DNA of 39,789 nucleotides from Sulfurimonas sp. (GCA_026988235.1 JALSLQ010000075.1:1-39789); one strand, 5' to 3'; shown: positions 1 to 9,071, counted from the first letter of the stretch. Numbers and translations: made by a program. The notes: a model not told the origin generated them from the letters alone.

Positions 1-30
1 AATTATTATTATCAGCGTATAAGATTAATC

Positions 31-36
31 TATAAT
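31..36 (+). promoter_or_regulatory. Putative -10 box (TATAAT) for the ORF at 83
   Basis: TATAAT about 50 nt upstream of the ATG, with an AAAGGA-like ribosome binding site just before the start. Confidence 0.45.
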
Positions 37-82
37 TTATGAAGATAATAGTACCATATTTAAGTGTTTTAAAGGAAATTAT

Positions 83-424
83 ATGAAAAAAACAACTTTA
101 TTGGTATTAGTCACATTAGTAGCAGGGTCGGTATTTGCGACATCTGCTATGGCGGATGCTAGTCGTGGAAAAATGGTCTATATGAAAAAGCTAAAACATA
201 TTTGCAAAAAAGATGCTGTAAAAAACGGTGGAGTTTTTGCAATAAAGCATAATCGTAGGACTTGGGCTTCTTTAAAAAAGAATGGAAAACTTCAAGAAGA
301 ATGGATGAAAATTTGTCCTCATGGTGTGAAAAAAATCAAAAAAATGAAACCAAAAAATATAAATAACCTTTATGATTTTGTGTGGAAATATGCATCAGAT
401 GGTGAAGTTCCATCTTGTGGTTAA
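83..424 (+). CDS. Small secreted protein resembling the heme-motif-less 'cytochrome c'-like periplasmic proteins of Sulfurimonas
   Basis: Signal peptide MKKTTLLVLVTLVAGSVFATSAMA; ASRGKMVYMKKLKHICKK...WMKICPHG...YASDGEVPSCG pattern; no CXXCH. Confidence 0.6.
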   Translation: MKKTTLLVLVTLVAGSVFATSAMADASRGKMVYMKKLKHICKKDAVKNGGVFAIKHNRRTWASLKKNGKLQEEWMKICPHGVKKIKKMKPKNINNLYDFVWKYASDGEVPSCG

Positions 425-431
425 TGGAGAG

Positions 432-465
432 AGAGTTAGTTTAAAATAATTTTTAAACTTACTCT
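432..465. terminator. Bidirectional intrinsic terminator between convergent genes
   Basis: AGAGT-T-AGTTTAAAA / TAAT loop / TTTTAAACT-T-ACTCT: long AT-rich stem with one mismatch, overlapping the stop codon of the minus-strand gene. Confidence 0.7.
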
Positions 466-2151
466 TCTTGATTTTTCTTTATCTTCTTTATTATTTATCA
501 TAATTTTATTCTTATAATTGATGCCACTTCCTTTTAAAATTTTAGCAAGATATTTTTGTTTTGATTTGTTTTGTGCAAGAAAAAGTGATTTTAATGTTTC
601 GTAAGAGCGTTTCATAGAAAGTTCTTCATTATTTAAATATTTATTGGCAAAAGAACTGTTTTGCCATTCGCTTGAAGTGTGTCCATTAATCTCGAGCATC
701 TTTATTTGTGTTTTATGTGCATATAAAAAAGGGATGAGTTTTTGAGAAAATTTAGTAAAAAACTTTTTTTGTTTCTTATTAAGTTGATATTGCCCTGTAT
801 GAAAATAAAGGTTCTTATCAAGAAATTCTATGTTTAAACTTTCTTTGATGAGTAATTTTTTATTTTTTATTTCTTTTTGAAATAATGTACATAATTGTTT
901 ATAAATATATTGGACACTGCTTGCTTTTTGTGCAATACTCATGTCTTTATTGAGCTTGAGTATCCACATATTATTGTCATTTGAGTTTTTGTCTGTATGA
1001 ATCCCTGCAATGGCGACTTGTGTGTTTGCTAAAATAGTTGCTTTTTTAAATGTATCATAGTTATTGCTTCCATAATGTTCTTGATTAAGGAGTTTAAGCT
1101 TATCGCTTATTTTCATCGCAAGAGCATCTGTGTTGTCATTATCTTGTACAAAGCCTACTCCTATCAAACTACCATCGCTAAATTCTTCAATATCATTGAG
1201 TTGGCTCGAATAAGTAGTTGCTATATGCGTGTCTATTAATATATTTTTATAAATATCAAATTTTATTAAGTGTATTTGTTTTTTATGCATAGTATCAGAT
1301 TGAGAGAGAGAAATGACAAAGTTATGATCTCTTAATTTTAGTAATGAGATGGGCTGTGTAGTACTTTTATTTGCAATTTCTTTTAGCCATATTTTATCGC
1401 CGTTTTGTGTCAATCTTGATATATTAACAGTTGTTTTACCCATTTTGTGGGTTGCACTGAGAATAATTAGTGAGCCATCATCTGCTTCAGCTGCATCTAT
1501 CCCCTCATCGTCGTATTGTGTACCATATTTTTTATTCCATAAAAGTTGTGCATTTTTTGTAAATCTGCTAATACATATGTCGTCATTTCCCAAACCGCCT
1601 TGAAAAATATTGTCCTGAGGCATTCGTGATGTAAATGATGTGCCAATAGCTAAGACTCCGCCATCTTTTAAAGGTATAAGTTTATTTGTTTTATTGTGAT
1701 TTTTGGTACCAAAGTATTGATAATGAATCAGATTCATATGAGCATTAAGCATCAATAAAAGTTCTGAACCATCCATAGTATCTCCACCTACAAAGTACCC
1801 ATTACTAGGTGTTTTAGCAAAAGAAACAGGTTTAGAGAATTTTGTAATATTAATTATTTTTGATTGTATAATTTTTGCTTTATTGTTGATAGTAAGAATC
1901 TGCATCTTCGAACCATATTTATTAGAGACACTTTTTAAATATTCAAATGGGTCTGTATATGTTTTGTTTACATGTAACGCTTGTTTAAATTCATAAGTAA
2001 ATCCAAGTGCACTTAATGTTCCATCATAATTTTGGGTTATATCAACAAGAGCGGCATTAAAAGGCTTGTGAATTATAATAGAAAAATCAGATGATTTGGC
2101 ATCTAATAAAAGGTTACAAAGTAAGAGTAAAAGGAGTGTTGTTAATTTCAT
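436..2151 (-). CDS. Secreted protein with N-terminal repeat/propeller-like region and C-terminal OmpA-like domain
   Basis: Signal peptide; repeated GSELLLM/GGVLAIG/DGSLIILS/DGSLIGVGF strands; C-terminal FFTKFSQKLIPFL...LEINGHTSSEW...NEELSMKRSYETLKSL...EKSRRVSLKI is OmpA-like. Confidence 0.65.
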   Translation of the reverse strand: MKLTTLLLLLLCNLLLDAKSSDFSIIIHKPFNAALVDITQNYDGTLSALGFTYEFKQALHVNKTYTDPFEYLKSVSNKYGSKMQILTINNKAKIIQSKIINITKFSKPVSFAKTPSNGYFVGGDTMDGSELLLMLNAHMNLIHYQYFGTKNHNKTNKLIPLKDGGVLAIGTSFTSRMPQDNIFQGGLGNDDICISRFTKNAQLLWNKKYGTQYDDEGIDAAEADDGSLIILSATHKMGKTTVNISRLTQNGDKIWLKEIANKSTTQPISLLKLRDHNFVISLSQSDTMHKKQIHLIKFDIYKNILIDTHIATTYSSQLNDIEEFSDGSLIGVGFVQDNDNTDALAMKISDKLKLLNQEHYGSNNYDTFKKATILANTQVAIAGIHTDKNSNDNNMWILKLNKDMSIAQKASSVQYIYKQLCTLFQKEIKNKKLLIKESLNIEFLDKNLYFHTGQYQLNKKQKKFFTKFSQKLIPFLYAHKTQIKMLEINGHTSSEWQNSSFANKYLNNEELSMKRSYETLKSLFLAQNKSKQKYLAKILKGSGINYKNKIMINNKEDKEKSRRVSLKIILN

Positions 2152-2215
2152 ATGATTGCTTTTTATCTAAGGTATAGCAATAAATATTCCTAAGTGGTTT
2201 TTGAGGAAGTTTTTA

Positions 2216-2251
2216 GGTGCAAAAGCACCAAGAAAATCTATCTTAGATTTT
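2216..2251 (-). terminator. Terminator region of the rpsF-ssb-rpsR operon (two adjacent hairpins)
   Basis: AAAATCTA-TCT-TAGATTTT (2233-2251) overlapping the rpsR stop and GGTGC-AAAA-GCACC (2216-2229). Confidence 0.5.
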
Positions 2252-2501
2252 CAAATGGTGCAGTTACAACTTGCTTACGAGTTACAGTGTATGGGACTAA
2301 TGCTGCTGCACGAGCACGCTTAATTACTACTGTAATCATATCTTGGTGGCGTTTACAGTTTCCTGTTAAACGGCGTGGCATAATTTTGTATCTTTCTGAT
2401 AATGAAAAACGCAAACTTGCTACTTCTTTATAATCCATGAAGTCAACTTTTGCTTCACAGTATTTACAATATCTTTTTTTATATTTTCTTTTTTCTGACA
2501 T
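2238..2501 (-). CDS. rpsR: 30S ribosomal protein S18
   Basis: [22 protein letters not shown]...[13 protein letters not shown]-type S18 sequence; position after rpsF-ssb. Confidence 0.97.
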   Translation of the reverse strand: MSEKRKYKKRYCKYCEAKVDFMDYKEVASLRFSLSERYKIMPRRLTGNCKRHQDMITVVIKRARAAALVPYTVTRKQVVTAPFENLR

Positions 2502-2528
2502 ATTATTACCCTTTGTATCTATTTTTTT

Positions 2529-3116
2529 CTAAAATGGAATTTCATCTTCATCTATATCAATTTCAGGAATAGAGTTGCTACTTGGCATTTCACGACTCTG
2601 AGATGCTGCTTGATTGTTATTGTAGCTATTTTGTTGCTGTGGTGCTTGGTAACTTTGCTGCTGCTGTTGTTGAACAGGTGGCTGTTGATAGCCTTGCGGT
2701 TCTCCTTGAGCAGGTGCGTTATAGCTGCCACCTTGGTTACTGTTTGCCATTGGAGCATTTGATGGAGCATTATAATTACTACCGCCATTATCTCCCTTAG
2801 AGTCAAGCATTTGCATAGTTTCTACAATAACAGAATGTTTTGATCTTTTTTGTCCATTTTGGTCAACCCATTGTTCAAACTGTAATCTTCCCTCAACAAG
2901 GATTTTACTTCCCTTGCGAAGATATTGGTTTGCAACTTCAGCACTTCTTCCGAAGAATGTTATATCTACAAAACATACTTCTTCTTTTTTCTCACCATTA
3001 CTGGTAAATTTACGGCTTGTAGCAATTGCAGTTTTTGCAATTCCCATTCCACCTTGAGAGTATCTAAGTTCGATATCACGCGTTAAGTTACCAACTAAAA
3101 TTATTTTATTGAACAT
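2529..3116 (-). CDS. ssb: Single-stranded DNA-binding protein
   Basis: MFNKIILVGNLTRDIELRY OB fold, Q/N-rich linker, acidic tip IPEIDIDEDEIPF. Confidence 0.97.
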   Translation of the reverse strand: MFNKIILVGNLTRDIELRYSQGGMGIAKTAIATSRKFTSNGEKKEEVCFVDITFFGRSAEVANQYLRKGSKILVEGRLQFEQWVDQNGQKRSKHSVIVETMQMLDSKGDNGGSNYNAPSNAPMANSNQGGSYNAPAQGEPQGYQQPPVQQQQQQSYQAPQQQNSYNNNQAASQSREMPSSNSIPEIDIDEDEIPF

Positions 3117-3146
3117 AAGTTTTCCTTCAATTTATAGCGAATGCTA

Positions 3147-3572
3147 TTACTCAGCTACTGCTTCTTCTGTTTTTGGAGCTTCTTCTGTTACTGGAGCTTC
3201 TTCTGTTACTGGAGCTTCAGCTTTTGGCACTTCTACTGCTTTATTGGCTTTTTCAACAAAAGTATTCCATGCTTTGATTTCACGGTTTGTATCATATTTG
3301 ATTGTTACAAATCTTAAAAGGTCTTCGTTAATGCGGAAGCGTCTCTCAATTTCAACAATGGCTGCTGGAGCTACTGAATAATAGATTACATGGTAATATC
3401 CACGCTCGTTTTTATTAATTGGGTATGCTAATTTTCTCATCCCCATAGCGTTTGTCGCTGCAATTTCTCCACCGTTTGAAGTAATAATTTCTTCAACAGC
3501 TTTGATGCTAGCTTGAATTTCTTCTGCAGTAAATGTAGGTTTTACGATTACTAAGTTTTCGTAGTGTCTCAT
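3147..3572 (-). CDS. rpsF: 30S ribosomal protein S6
   Basis: MRHYENLVIVKPTFTAEEIQ...KLAYPINKNERGYYHVIYY...DLLRFVTIKYD; operon with ssb and rpsR. Confidence 0.97.
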   Translation of the reverse strand: MRHYENLVIVKPTFTAEEIQASIKAVEEIITSNGGEIAATNAMGMRKLAYPINKNERGYYHVIYYSVAPAAIVEIERRFRINEDLLRFVTIKYDTNREIKAWNTFVEKANKAVEVPKAEAPVTEEAPVTEEAPKTEEAVAE

Positions 3573-3616
3573 ATAGTATAATCTCCTTTTGGTATTGCCT
3601 TATTTTAGGCTTTTGT

Positions 3617-3670
3617 TTCCCTTTCGGATCTGAATATAGTGTCAGTTTTGACATTACAAAGAGAAAGGAA
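3617..3670 (-). promoter_or_regulatory. Probable S6:S18-binding autoregulatory leader of rpsF mRNA
   Basis: Minus-strand TTCCTTTC (3670-3663) can pair with GAAAGGGAA (3625-3617); apical hairpin TGTCA-AAAC-TGACA (3653-3640); unpaired CCG (3627-3625) at the base of the closing strand. Confidence 0.55.
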
Positions 3671-3676
3671 CTTGGA

Positions 3677-3682
3677 ATTATA
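3677..3682 (-). promoter_or_regulatory. Putative -10 box of the rpsF operon
   Basis: TATAAT on the minus strand, about 7 nt before the predicted leader stem. Confidence 0.55.
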
Positions 3683-3807
3683 CATAAGTTTTGCTTAAAA
3701 ATAACATATGCTTTTTTTGTGCAATTTTAATGGCAAGATGCAATAAAATTAAGATTTTTATTTTTTTAGGATATAGTTGCAGTAAATTAAACTAAAATGA
3801 AGAGTAC

Positions 3808-4797
3808 ATGGCAAAAAGAAAGAAAACCACTAAGAAGAAAAAAAGTAGTTCTCCTTTACTAAGATACATAGTATGGAATTTAACGATTATAGCGCTTGTT
3901 CTGATATCTATAATAGTTGGATATTATTTAGGTGTCAATAATGTAAAAATAAAAACAATAGTTAAAGAAAAAGTAATCGTAAAAGAAAAAAAAATGTCTA
4001 AAATACCAAAACCTCCTGTGAGCGTGAACAAACGACTGCAAGAAGTTTTGAAAAAAGAGACAAAAAATTATGTCTCGGCCGCACATGAAATTGATGATGA
4101 AGCCTTAGCAAACCCTCCAAAATCAAAACCGAGAAAAATAGAAGTGTATACATCTAAACCGAAATTAGCGATTATCATAGATGATGTGCAGACTGCTTCT
4201 CAGGTTCGAGCTATAAAAAGTTTGCATCTTAATGTCACTATGTCATTTTTACCACCGCGTGCTGCAAGACCGAATTCTGCAAAGCTTGCATCGCATGAAA
4301 AATTTTATATGGTACATTTGCCGATGGAGGCAATGCACTTTAGTGCAGAAGAACCACATACATTGAGGATACATGATTCTCAACAAAAAATTTCTGCTAG
4401 AATTAAAACTATTAAAAAGTTATTTCCAAGAGTGAGATACATTAATAACCATACGGGGAGTAAGTTTACGGCAAATGAAGTTGCCATGAATAGACTGATT
4501 TTTGCACTCAATGCAAACCATATTCATTTTATAGACAGTCGAACAACAGCAAAAACGATGGCTCCAAAAGTATTGAAAAATTTTGGTTTAAAATATGTTG
4601 CGCGTGATGTCTTTTTGGATCATCATATGGATAAACCATATATTCTAAAACAAATTAAAAAAGCCATTGCTGTAGCAAAAGCACATGGCAGTGCAATTGT
4701 TATAGGTCATCCGTATAAAAACACCTTGCAGGCTTTGTATGAATCGAAAAAATTTCTCAAAGCAGTGGATTTGGTTCAAATCAATAAAATATACTAA
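3808..4797 (+). CDS. Divergent polysaccharide deacetylase family protein (YibQ-like)
   Basis: N-terminal TM helix, then KLAIIIDDVQTASQVRAIKSLHLNVTMSFLPP...MVHLPMEAM...YINNHTGSKFTANEVAM...FIDSRTTAKTMA...IVIGHPYKNTLQAL. Confidence 0.85.
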   Translation: MAKRKKTTKKKKSSSPLLRYIVWNLTIIALVLISIIVGYYLGVNNVKIKTIVKEKVIVKEKKMSKIPKPPVSVNKRLQEVLKKETKNYVSAAHEIDDEALANPPKSKPRKIEVYTSKPKLAIIIDDVQTASQVRAIKSLHLNVTMSFLPPRAARPNSAKLASHEKFYMVHLPMEAMHFSAEEPHTLRIHDSQQKISARIKTIKKLFPRVRYINNHTGSKFTANEVAMNRLIFALNANHIHFIDSRTTAKTMAPKVLKNFGLKYVARDVFLDHHMDKPYILKQIKKAIAVAKAHGSAIVIGHPYKNTLQALYESKKFLKAVDLVQINKIY

Positions 4798-4801
4798 GTT
4801 T

Positions 4802-5578
4802 ATGATTGCACAAATCCCTTTTCATATACCCGAATTAGAGGCTATGAAAAAATACCCGCATGAACTTTTCTATATAGGCAATACCGACTTATTGCATAAA
4901 AAGAAAATAGCAATTGTCGGGAGTAGAAAGCCCAATCAATATGCGAGAACATTGACACATCAACTTGCAATGAAACTTTCTCAAGCAGGTATTTGTATTG
5001 TAAGTGGTGGTGCTTTAGGAGTAGATGCTATTGCTCATAAAGCAGCAGGTGTACACAACACTATTATGATTGCTGCAACAGGGCTTGACAAGCGTTATCC
5101 TGCAATCAATAAAAACATTATTGCAGATATTGAAAAAAGTGGTTTGGTTCTGAGTCAGTTTCAAAAAGGTACACCTTCGCAAAAATACAATTTTCCCCTG
5201 AGAAATGAGGTAGTCGTTGCTTTAGGTGATGTCCTTGTTGTCACCTATGCTGATTTTAATTCCGGGACAATGCACAGTGTAGAATATGCATTGAAAATGG
5301 GAAAAGAGGTTTATGTGCTAGCCCACAGAGTAGGGGAGAGTGAAGCAACAAATGATTTGTTGGCAAAAACAAAAGCAAAAGCTATTTATGATTTGGATGC
5401 TTTTGTTGCACAGTTTGCAGAGCTTACATGTAAAGAAACAGTTTTGGATGAGTTTTTACTGTATTGTCAAACAACCCCGACATATGATGAAGCGTTAAAA
5501 AAATACCCTTCAAAGATTTTTGAAGCAGAACTCAACGGAACAATAGAAATTAATAATGCAAAAGTATATTTGTGCTAG
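4802..5578 (+). CDS. dprA: DNA-processing protein DprA
   Basis: IAIVGSRKPNQYARTLTHQLAMKLSQAGICIVSGGALGVDAIAHKAA...PLRNEVVVALGDVLVVTYADFNSGTMHSVEYAL; start moved from 4739 to ATG 4802 to reduce overlap. Confidence 0.93.
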   Translation: MIAQIPFHIPELEAMKKYPHELFYIGNTDLLHKKKIAIVGSRKPNQYARTLTHQLAMKLSQAGICIVSGGALGVDAIAHKAAGVHNTIMIAATGLDKRYPAINKNIIADIEKSGLVLSQFQKGTPSQKYNFPLRNEVVVALGDVLVVTYADFNSGTMHSVEYALKMGKEVYVLAHRVGESEATNDLLAKTKAKAIYDLDAFVAQFAELTCKETVLDEFLLYCQTTPTYDEALKKYPSKIFEAELNGTIEINNAKVYLC

Positions 5579-5589
5579 AAAAGTACTCT

Positions 5590-6618
5590 TTAAAGTATTA
5601 GCATAGCATCGCCGTAGGAGTAAAATCTGTACTTTTCTTTGATGGCTTCTGCATAAAGTTCTTGTGTTTTTTCCAAACCAACAAATGATGCGACTAGCAT
5701 AAGTAGTGTTGATTTGGGCAGGTGGAAATTTGTTAAAAGGTGGTGCACTCGTAATGGTTTGTTATTTGGGTACAAAAAAAGATTCGCTTCGCCTTTGGTC
5801 TGGTTTTTATGTCTTGCATAAAACTCTATGGTTCTTGTTGAAGTGGTACCAACACTGAGTATGGGTATATCAGAATCTAAAATTATTTTTGCTTCTTGTG
5901 AAATATCATAATATTCAGAGTGCATAGGATGCTGTGTGATGATGTCAGCTTCTACAGGTTTAAATGTACCGCTACCTACATGTAAGGTAATATAAGCATG
6001 TTTATGATTTTTACAAATTCTTTCATGTTGTGTCGGTGTAAAATGTAGTGAGGCAGTCGGTGCAGCAACAGCACCTTCTTGACGGGCAAATACACTCTGG
6101 TACTCACTTGCATCTTCATCTTCATCGGCTCTTTGTATATAAGGAGGCAGAGGAATATGCCCGATTTTATCTATAATTGGGAGTAAGTCTTCAAAACGCA
6201 AAAGTTTGTTATTTTGATAAAAATGAACTTCTCGGCTACCATCTTCATTGCGCTTCATTACTTTCGCCATGAGATTTTCATCAAAAAATATTTCTGTAGC
6301 AACTTGAATTTTTCCTCGAATATAAACATTGATGTCGTGGGCATTTAAAGCTCTGTTTATAAGAAGTTCAATTTTCCCACCGCTTGATTTTTTTCCAAAA
6401 AGTCTTGCTTTTATGACTTTTGTGTCATTAAAAATTAAGGCACAGTTTTCGGGTAAAAATTGTTCAAGATTATAAAAAAAAGTATGAGTAATAGTATCAG
6501 TCCCTCTATCATAGACTAAAAGTTTGGCATGGTCACGGGGTGAGGCAGGGTAGCTAGCTATAAGCTCATCGGGAAGTGTGAAGTCATAGCTTGAGGTGAG
6601 TAACTCTTTGTTACTCAC
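5590..6618 (-). CDS. queA: S-adenosylmethionine:tRNA ribosyltransferase-isomerase
   Basis: YDFTLPDELIASYPASPRDHAKLLVYDR...EGAVAAPTASLHFT...HVGSGTFKPVE. Confidence 0.97.
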   Translation of the reverse strand: MSNKELLTSSYDFTLPDELIASYPASPRDHAKLLVYDRGTDTITHTFFYNLEQFLPENCALIFNDTKVIKARLFGKKSSGGKIELLINRALNAHDINVYIRGKIQVATEIFFDENLMAKVMKRNEDGSREVHFYQNNKLLRFEDLLPIIDKIGHIPLPPYIQRADEDEDASEYQSVFARQEGAVAAPTASLHFTPTQHERICKNHKHAYITLHVGSGTFKPVEADIITQHPMHSEYYDISQEAKIILDSDIPILSVGTTSTRTIEFYARHKNQTKGEANLFLYPNNKPLRVHHLLTNFHLPKSTLLMLVASFVGLEKTQELYAEAIKEKYRFYSYGDAMLIL

Positions 6619-7468
6619 CTTTTTTCTCAGTATCTATAAGCTCATCATAATCTTCATGATGTTCAACTTTGAGATTACTTTCATCTTCTTCGTCATTGTC
6701 TTCATCTTCATCATCATCTTCTTCTTCAAGAGGTGGTGCAGGATTTACCATTTTCACTATCAAAATAGAAAGCAAATAAAGGATAACAAGCGGACCTGCC
6801 ATAAGTAGTTGCGTCAGTACATCAGGTGGTGTTAAGAGTGCTGCTACTATAAATATGATTACGATAGCATATTTGAAAAATGATGTCATCTGTCTATCAT
6901 CTACAAGTCCTAAAAGTGCTAGAAAATAAGCAAACACAGGCAGTTCAAAAGCAAGACCGAAACCAAACATGATTTTTGTAAAAAAGCCGACATAATCTTC
7001 AATGTTTATAAGCGGGGTAAATTTAAAAGAACCAAAAGTGATGAGAAAGTCAAATCCGAAAGGCGTGACGACATAGTAAGCAAAAAGAACACCCACGAGA
7101 AACATGATGGTTCCCCCAGCTATAAATGGTATAATCATTTTTTTCTCATGTGCATACAATCCCGGAGCAATAAAAAGCCAAATTTGAGAGAGTATAATAG
7201 GGAGGGCTCCTAACATCGCTGCAAAAAATGAAACTTTCAATGCTACGAAAAATGCACCTCCGACTTGTGATGTTGTTATCATTCCATTCGCTGCGTGAAT
7301 TGATACTTTTCCAACAGTTATTAATGCATCATTGAGTGGTTGTACCATCCAAGTTAATAATGGTTCATGAAAGTAAAACATGACAAAAAACATTACGATT
7401 AAACTCGCAGCTGAGATGGCGAGCCTTTTTCTTAGCTCTACAAGGTGTGGTCTTAATTCATCAAACAT
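6611..7468 (-). CDS. tatC: Sec-independent protein translocase TatC
   Basis: HLVELRKRLAISAASLIV...multi-TM...GFGLAFELPVFAYFLALLGLV; unusually acidic C-terminal tail. Confidence 0.96.
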   Translation of the reverse strand: MFDELRPHLVELRKRLAISAASLIVMFFVMFYFHEPLLTWMVQPLNDALITVGKVSIHAANGMITTSQVGGAFFVALKVSFFAAMLGALPIILSQIWLFIAPGLYAHEKKMIIPFIAGGTIMFLVGVLFAYYVVTPFGFDFLITFGSFKFTPLINIEDYVGFFTKIMFGFGLAFELPVFAYFLALLGLVDDRQMTSFFKYAIVIIFIVAALLTPPDVLTQLLMAGPLVILYLLSILIVKMVNPAPPLEEEDDDEDEDNDEEDESNLKVEHHEDYDELIDTEKKGE

Positions 7469-7880
7469 CTTTATTATCTTCTTCTTTATCTATTTTTTCT
7501 TTTTTTGTTTTCTTTTTAAAAGTTACTTCTTGTGGTTCTTTTGGTGCTTGTTTTGGTGACTGTTTAATATCTTCGTCGTCTTTTAAAATATCATCTGTCA
7601 AACTCGTCAGTTTTGCGCTGGCTTGTGCCGGAATATCAGTTACTTTGTGCAAACTTTCAGTGGCATTTAAAAGCTCTTGTTTATAGGCAAGTGCTTCTTG
7701 TTTAATTTCACTCAAATTCATCTCTTCTTCAAGCGAATCTTTTACTGTTCCTATCGTAGTTTTGACATTTTTAAAAAATTTAGCAATTTCAATCATCGTA
7801 CTAGGGAGCTTATCCGGACCTAGAAAAAGAATAGCGATAACTGCTATGAGTAGCAGTTCTGTAAAACCCATACCAAACAT
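7461..7880 (-). CDS. tatB: Sec-independent protein translocase TatB
   Basis: MFGMGFTELLLIAVIAILFLGPDKLP; adjacent to tatC. Confidence 0.93.
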   Translation of the reverse strand: MFGMGFTELLLIAVIAILFLGPDKLPSTMIEIAKFFKNVKTTIGTVKDSLEEEMNLSEIKQEALAYKQELLNATESLHKVTDIPAQASAKLTSLTDDILKDDEDIKQSPKQAPKEPQEVTFKKKTKKEKIDKEEDNKDV

Positions 7881-7939
7881 GTTAAACCTTCATATTTTAT
7901 TGATTGTGCAATTTTATCTAAAGAATGATTAAAAAATCT

Positions 7940-8995
7940 TCAAGAAGTTAAAAATAGTGCAATCTCGTCCGATAAAAGGTAATCTTTGTTGTATAAAATA
8001 TTATTTTTAAGCTCTATTTTGTCTTCATCAAGTAAAATTTTTGCTTTAGCCATTTGAGCATGATTTAATATACTTTGATGAATACCGACAGAAGAACGAA
8101 GTCCTAAAAATATTTGTTCCATTAGTTTGTCTTCCTCACTCAAGCACTCTTTTTCAATATCAAGAGGATTTTCTATGTACTTTTCTATATTTTTTTGAGG
8201 ATAAAACCTACTAAGCCCTAATTTACCAACGGCACCAGCACCGGCACCAATGTAGTCTTTATATTGCCAGTATCCAAGATTATGCAAAGATTGATACCTT
8301 CCAAAATTACTTATTTCATACTGCTTAAAGCCGTATTTTTGTATTTCTTGAAAAATCCATTTTGTCAATGAAAGCTGTTCGTTTGACATGTACGGACGAT
8401 TTTCAAAAGCTGTTCCTTCCTCAATCATAAGGGCATAAGCACTGATATGATTGATGGGCAAAGAAAATGCTGTTTGTATGTCCTTTACAAGTAACTCTTT
8501 TGTATCACCCAAGGTGGCATATATTAAATCTAATGAAATATTTTTAAAGCCAAGGTTTGAGGCATTGTTCACGGCATCTATAGACATTTGCGGAGTATGT
8601 GCTCTGTTTAAGATTTTGAGTTTTTCTTTGTCAAAGCTTTGTGTGCCAAAGCTGATACGGTTGACTCCAAGCTTTTTCATTCCACTCAGCCACTCTTTTG
8701 TTGCACTATTTGGATTGGCCTCACTCGTAATTTCTGCTCCTTCAATGATGTAAGGGTTGAGTAATTTAAAAAGCGTTTCGTACAGTTCTGGTACTACAGT
8801 CGAAGGCGTGCCACCACCTATAAAAATGGTCTCAATGCTGTTTTTTTTAGCTTGAAAACGAAGGAGTTCATACTGGAGCTGTTTTTCTAATGCCTGCATG
8901 TATTTTTTTTTGAGATGAAACTTATCTACATAGGAATTAAAAGCACAATAAGAACATTTTGAATCGCAAAAAGGAATATGAATATAAACTAACAT
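7940..8995 (-). CDS. hemW: Coproporphyrinogen III oxidase-like radical SAM protein (HemW-type)
   Basis: MLVYIHIPFCDSKCSYCAFNSY radical SAM motif; TIFIGGGTPS; ITSEANP; ISFGTQSF. Confidence 0.88.
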   Translation of the reverse strand: MLVYIHIPFCDSKCSYCAFNSYVDKFHLKKKYMQALEKQLQYELLRFQAKKNSIETIFIGGGTPSTVVPELYETLFKLLNPYIIEGAEITSEANPNSATKEWLSGMKKLGVNRISFGTQSFDKEKLKILNRAHTPQMSIDAVNNASNLGFKNISLDLIYATLGDTKELLVKDIQTAFSLPINHISAYALMIEEGTAFENRPYMSNEQLSLTKWIFQEIQKYGFKQYEISNFGRYQSLHNLGYWQYKDYIGAGAGAVGKLGLSRFYPQKNIEKYIENPLDIEKECLSEEDKLMEQIFLGLRSSVGIHQSILNHAQMAKAKILLDEDKIELKNNILYNKDYLLSDEIALFLTS

Positions 8996-9071
8996 AGTAA
9001 AATTATAGCCGGATAAACTTATTTTAATGGCTATTCTTGTATAATCGCAATAATTAAATACAGGTGCATAT

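Noticed and set aside
1349-1603. Plus-strand ORF within the OmpA-like gene
   Set aside because: Fully antisense to a coherent coding gene; low-complexity translation with no domain.
2552-2806. Alternative-frame ORFs inside ssb (84 aa minus, 72 aa plus)
   Set aside because: Produced by the CAG/CAA-rich linker of SSB; no independent support.
3160-3235. Short repeat array as a possible CRISPR or minisatellite
   Set aside because: In-frame coding repeats of the S6 C-terminal tail; no spacers.
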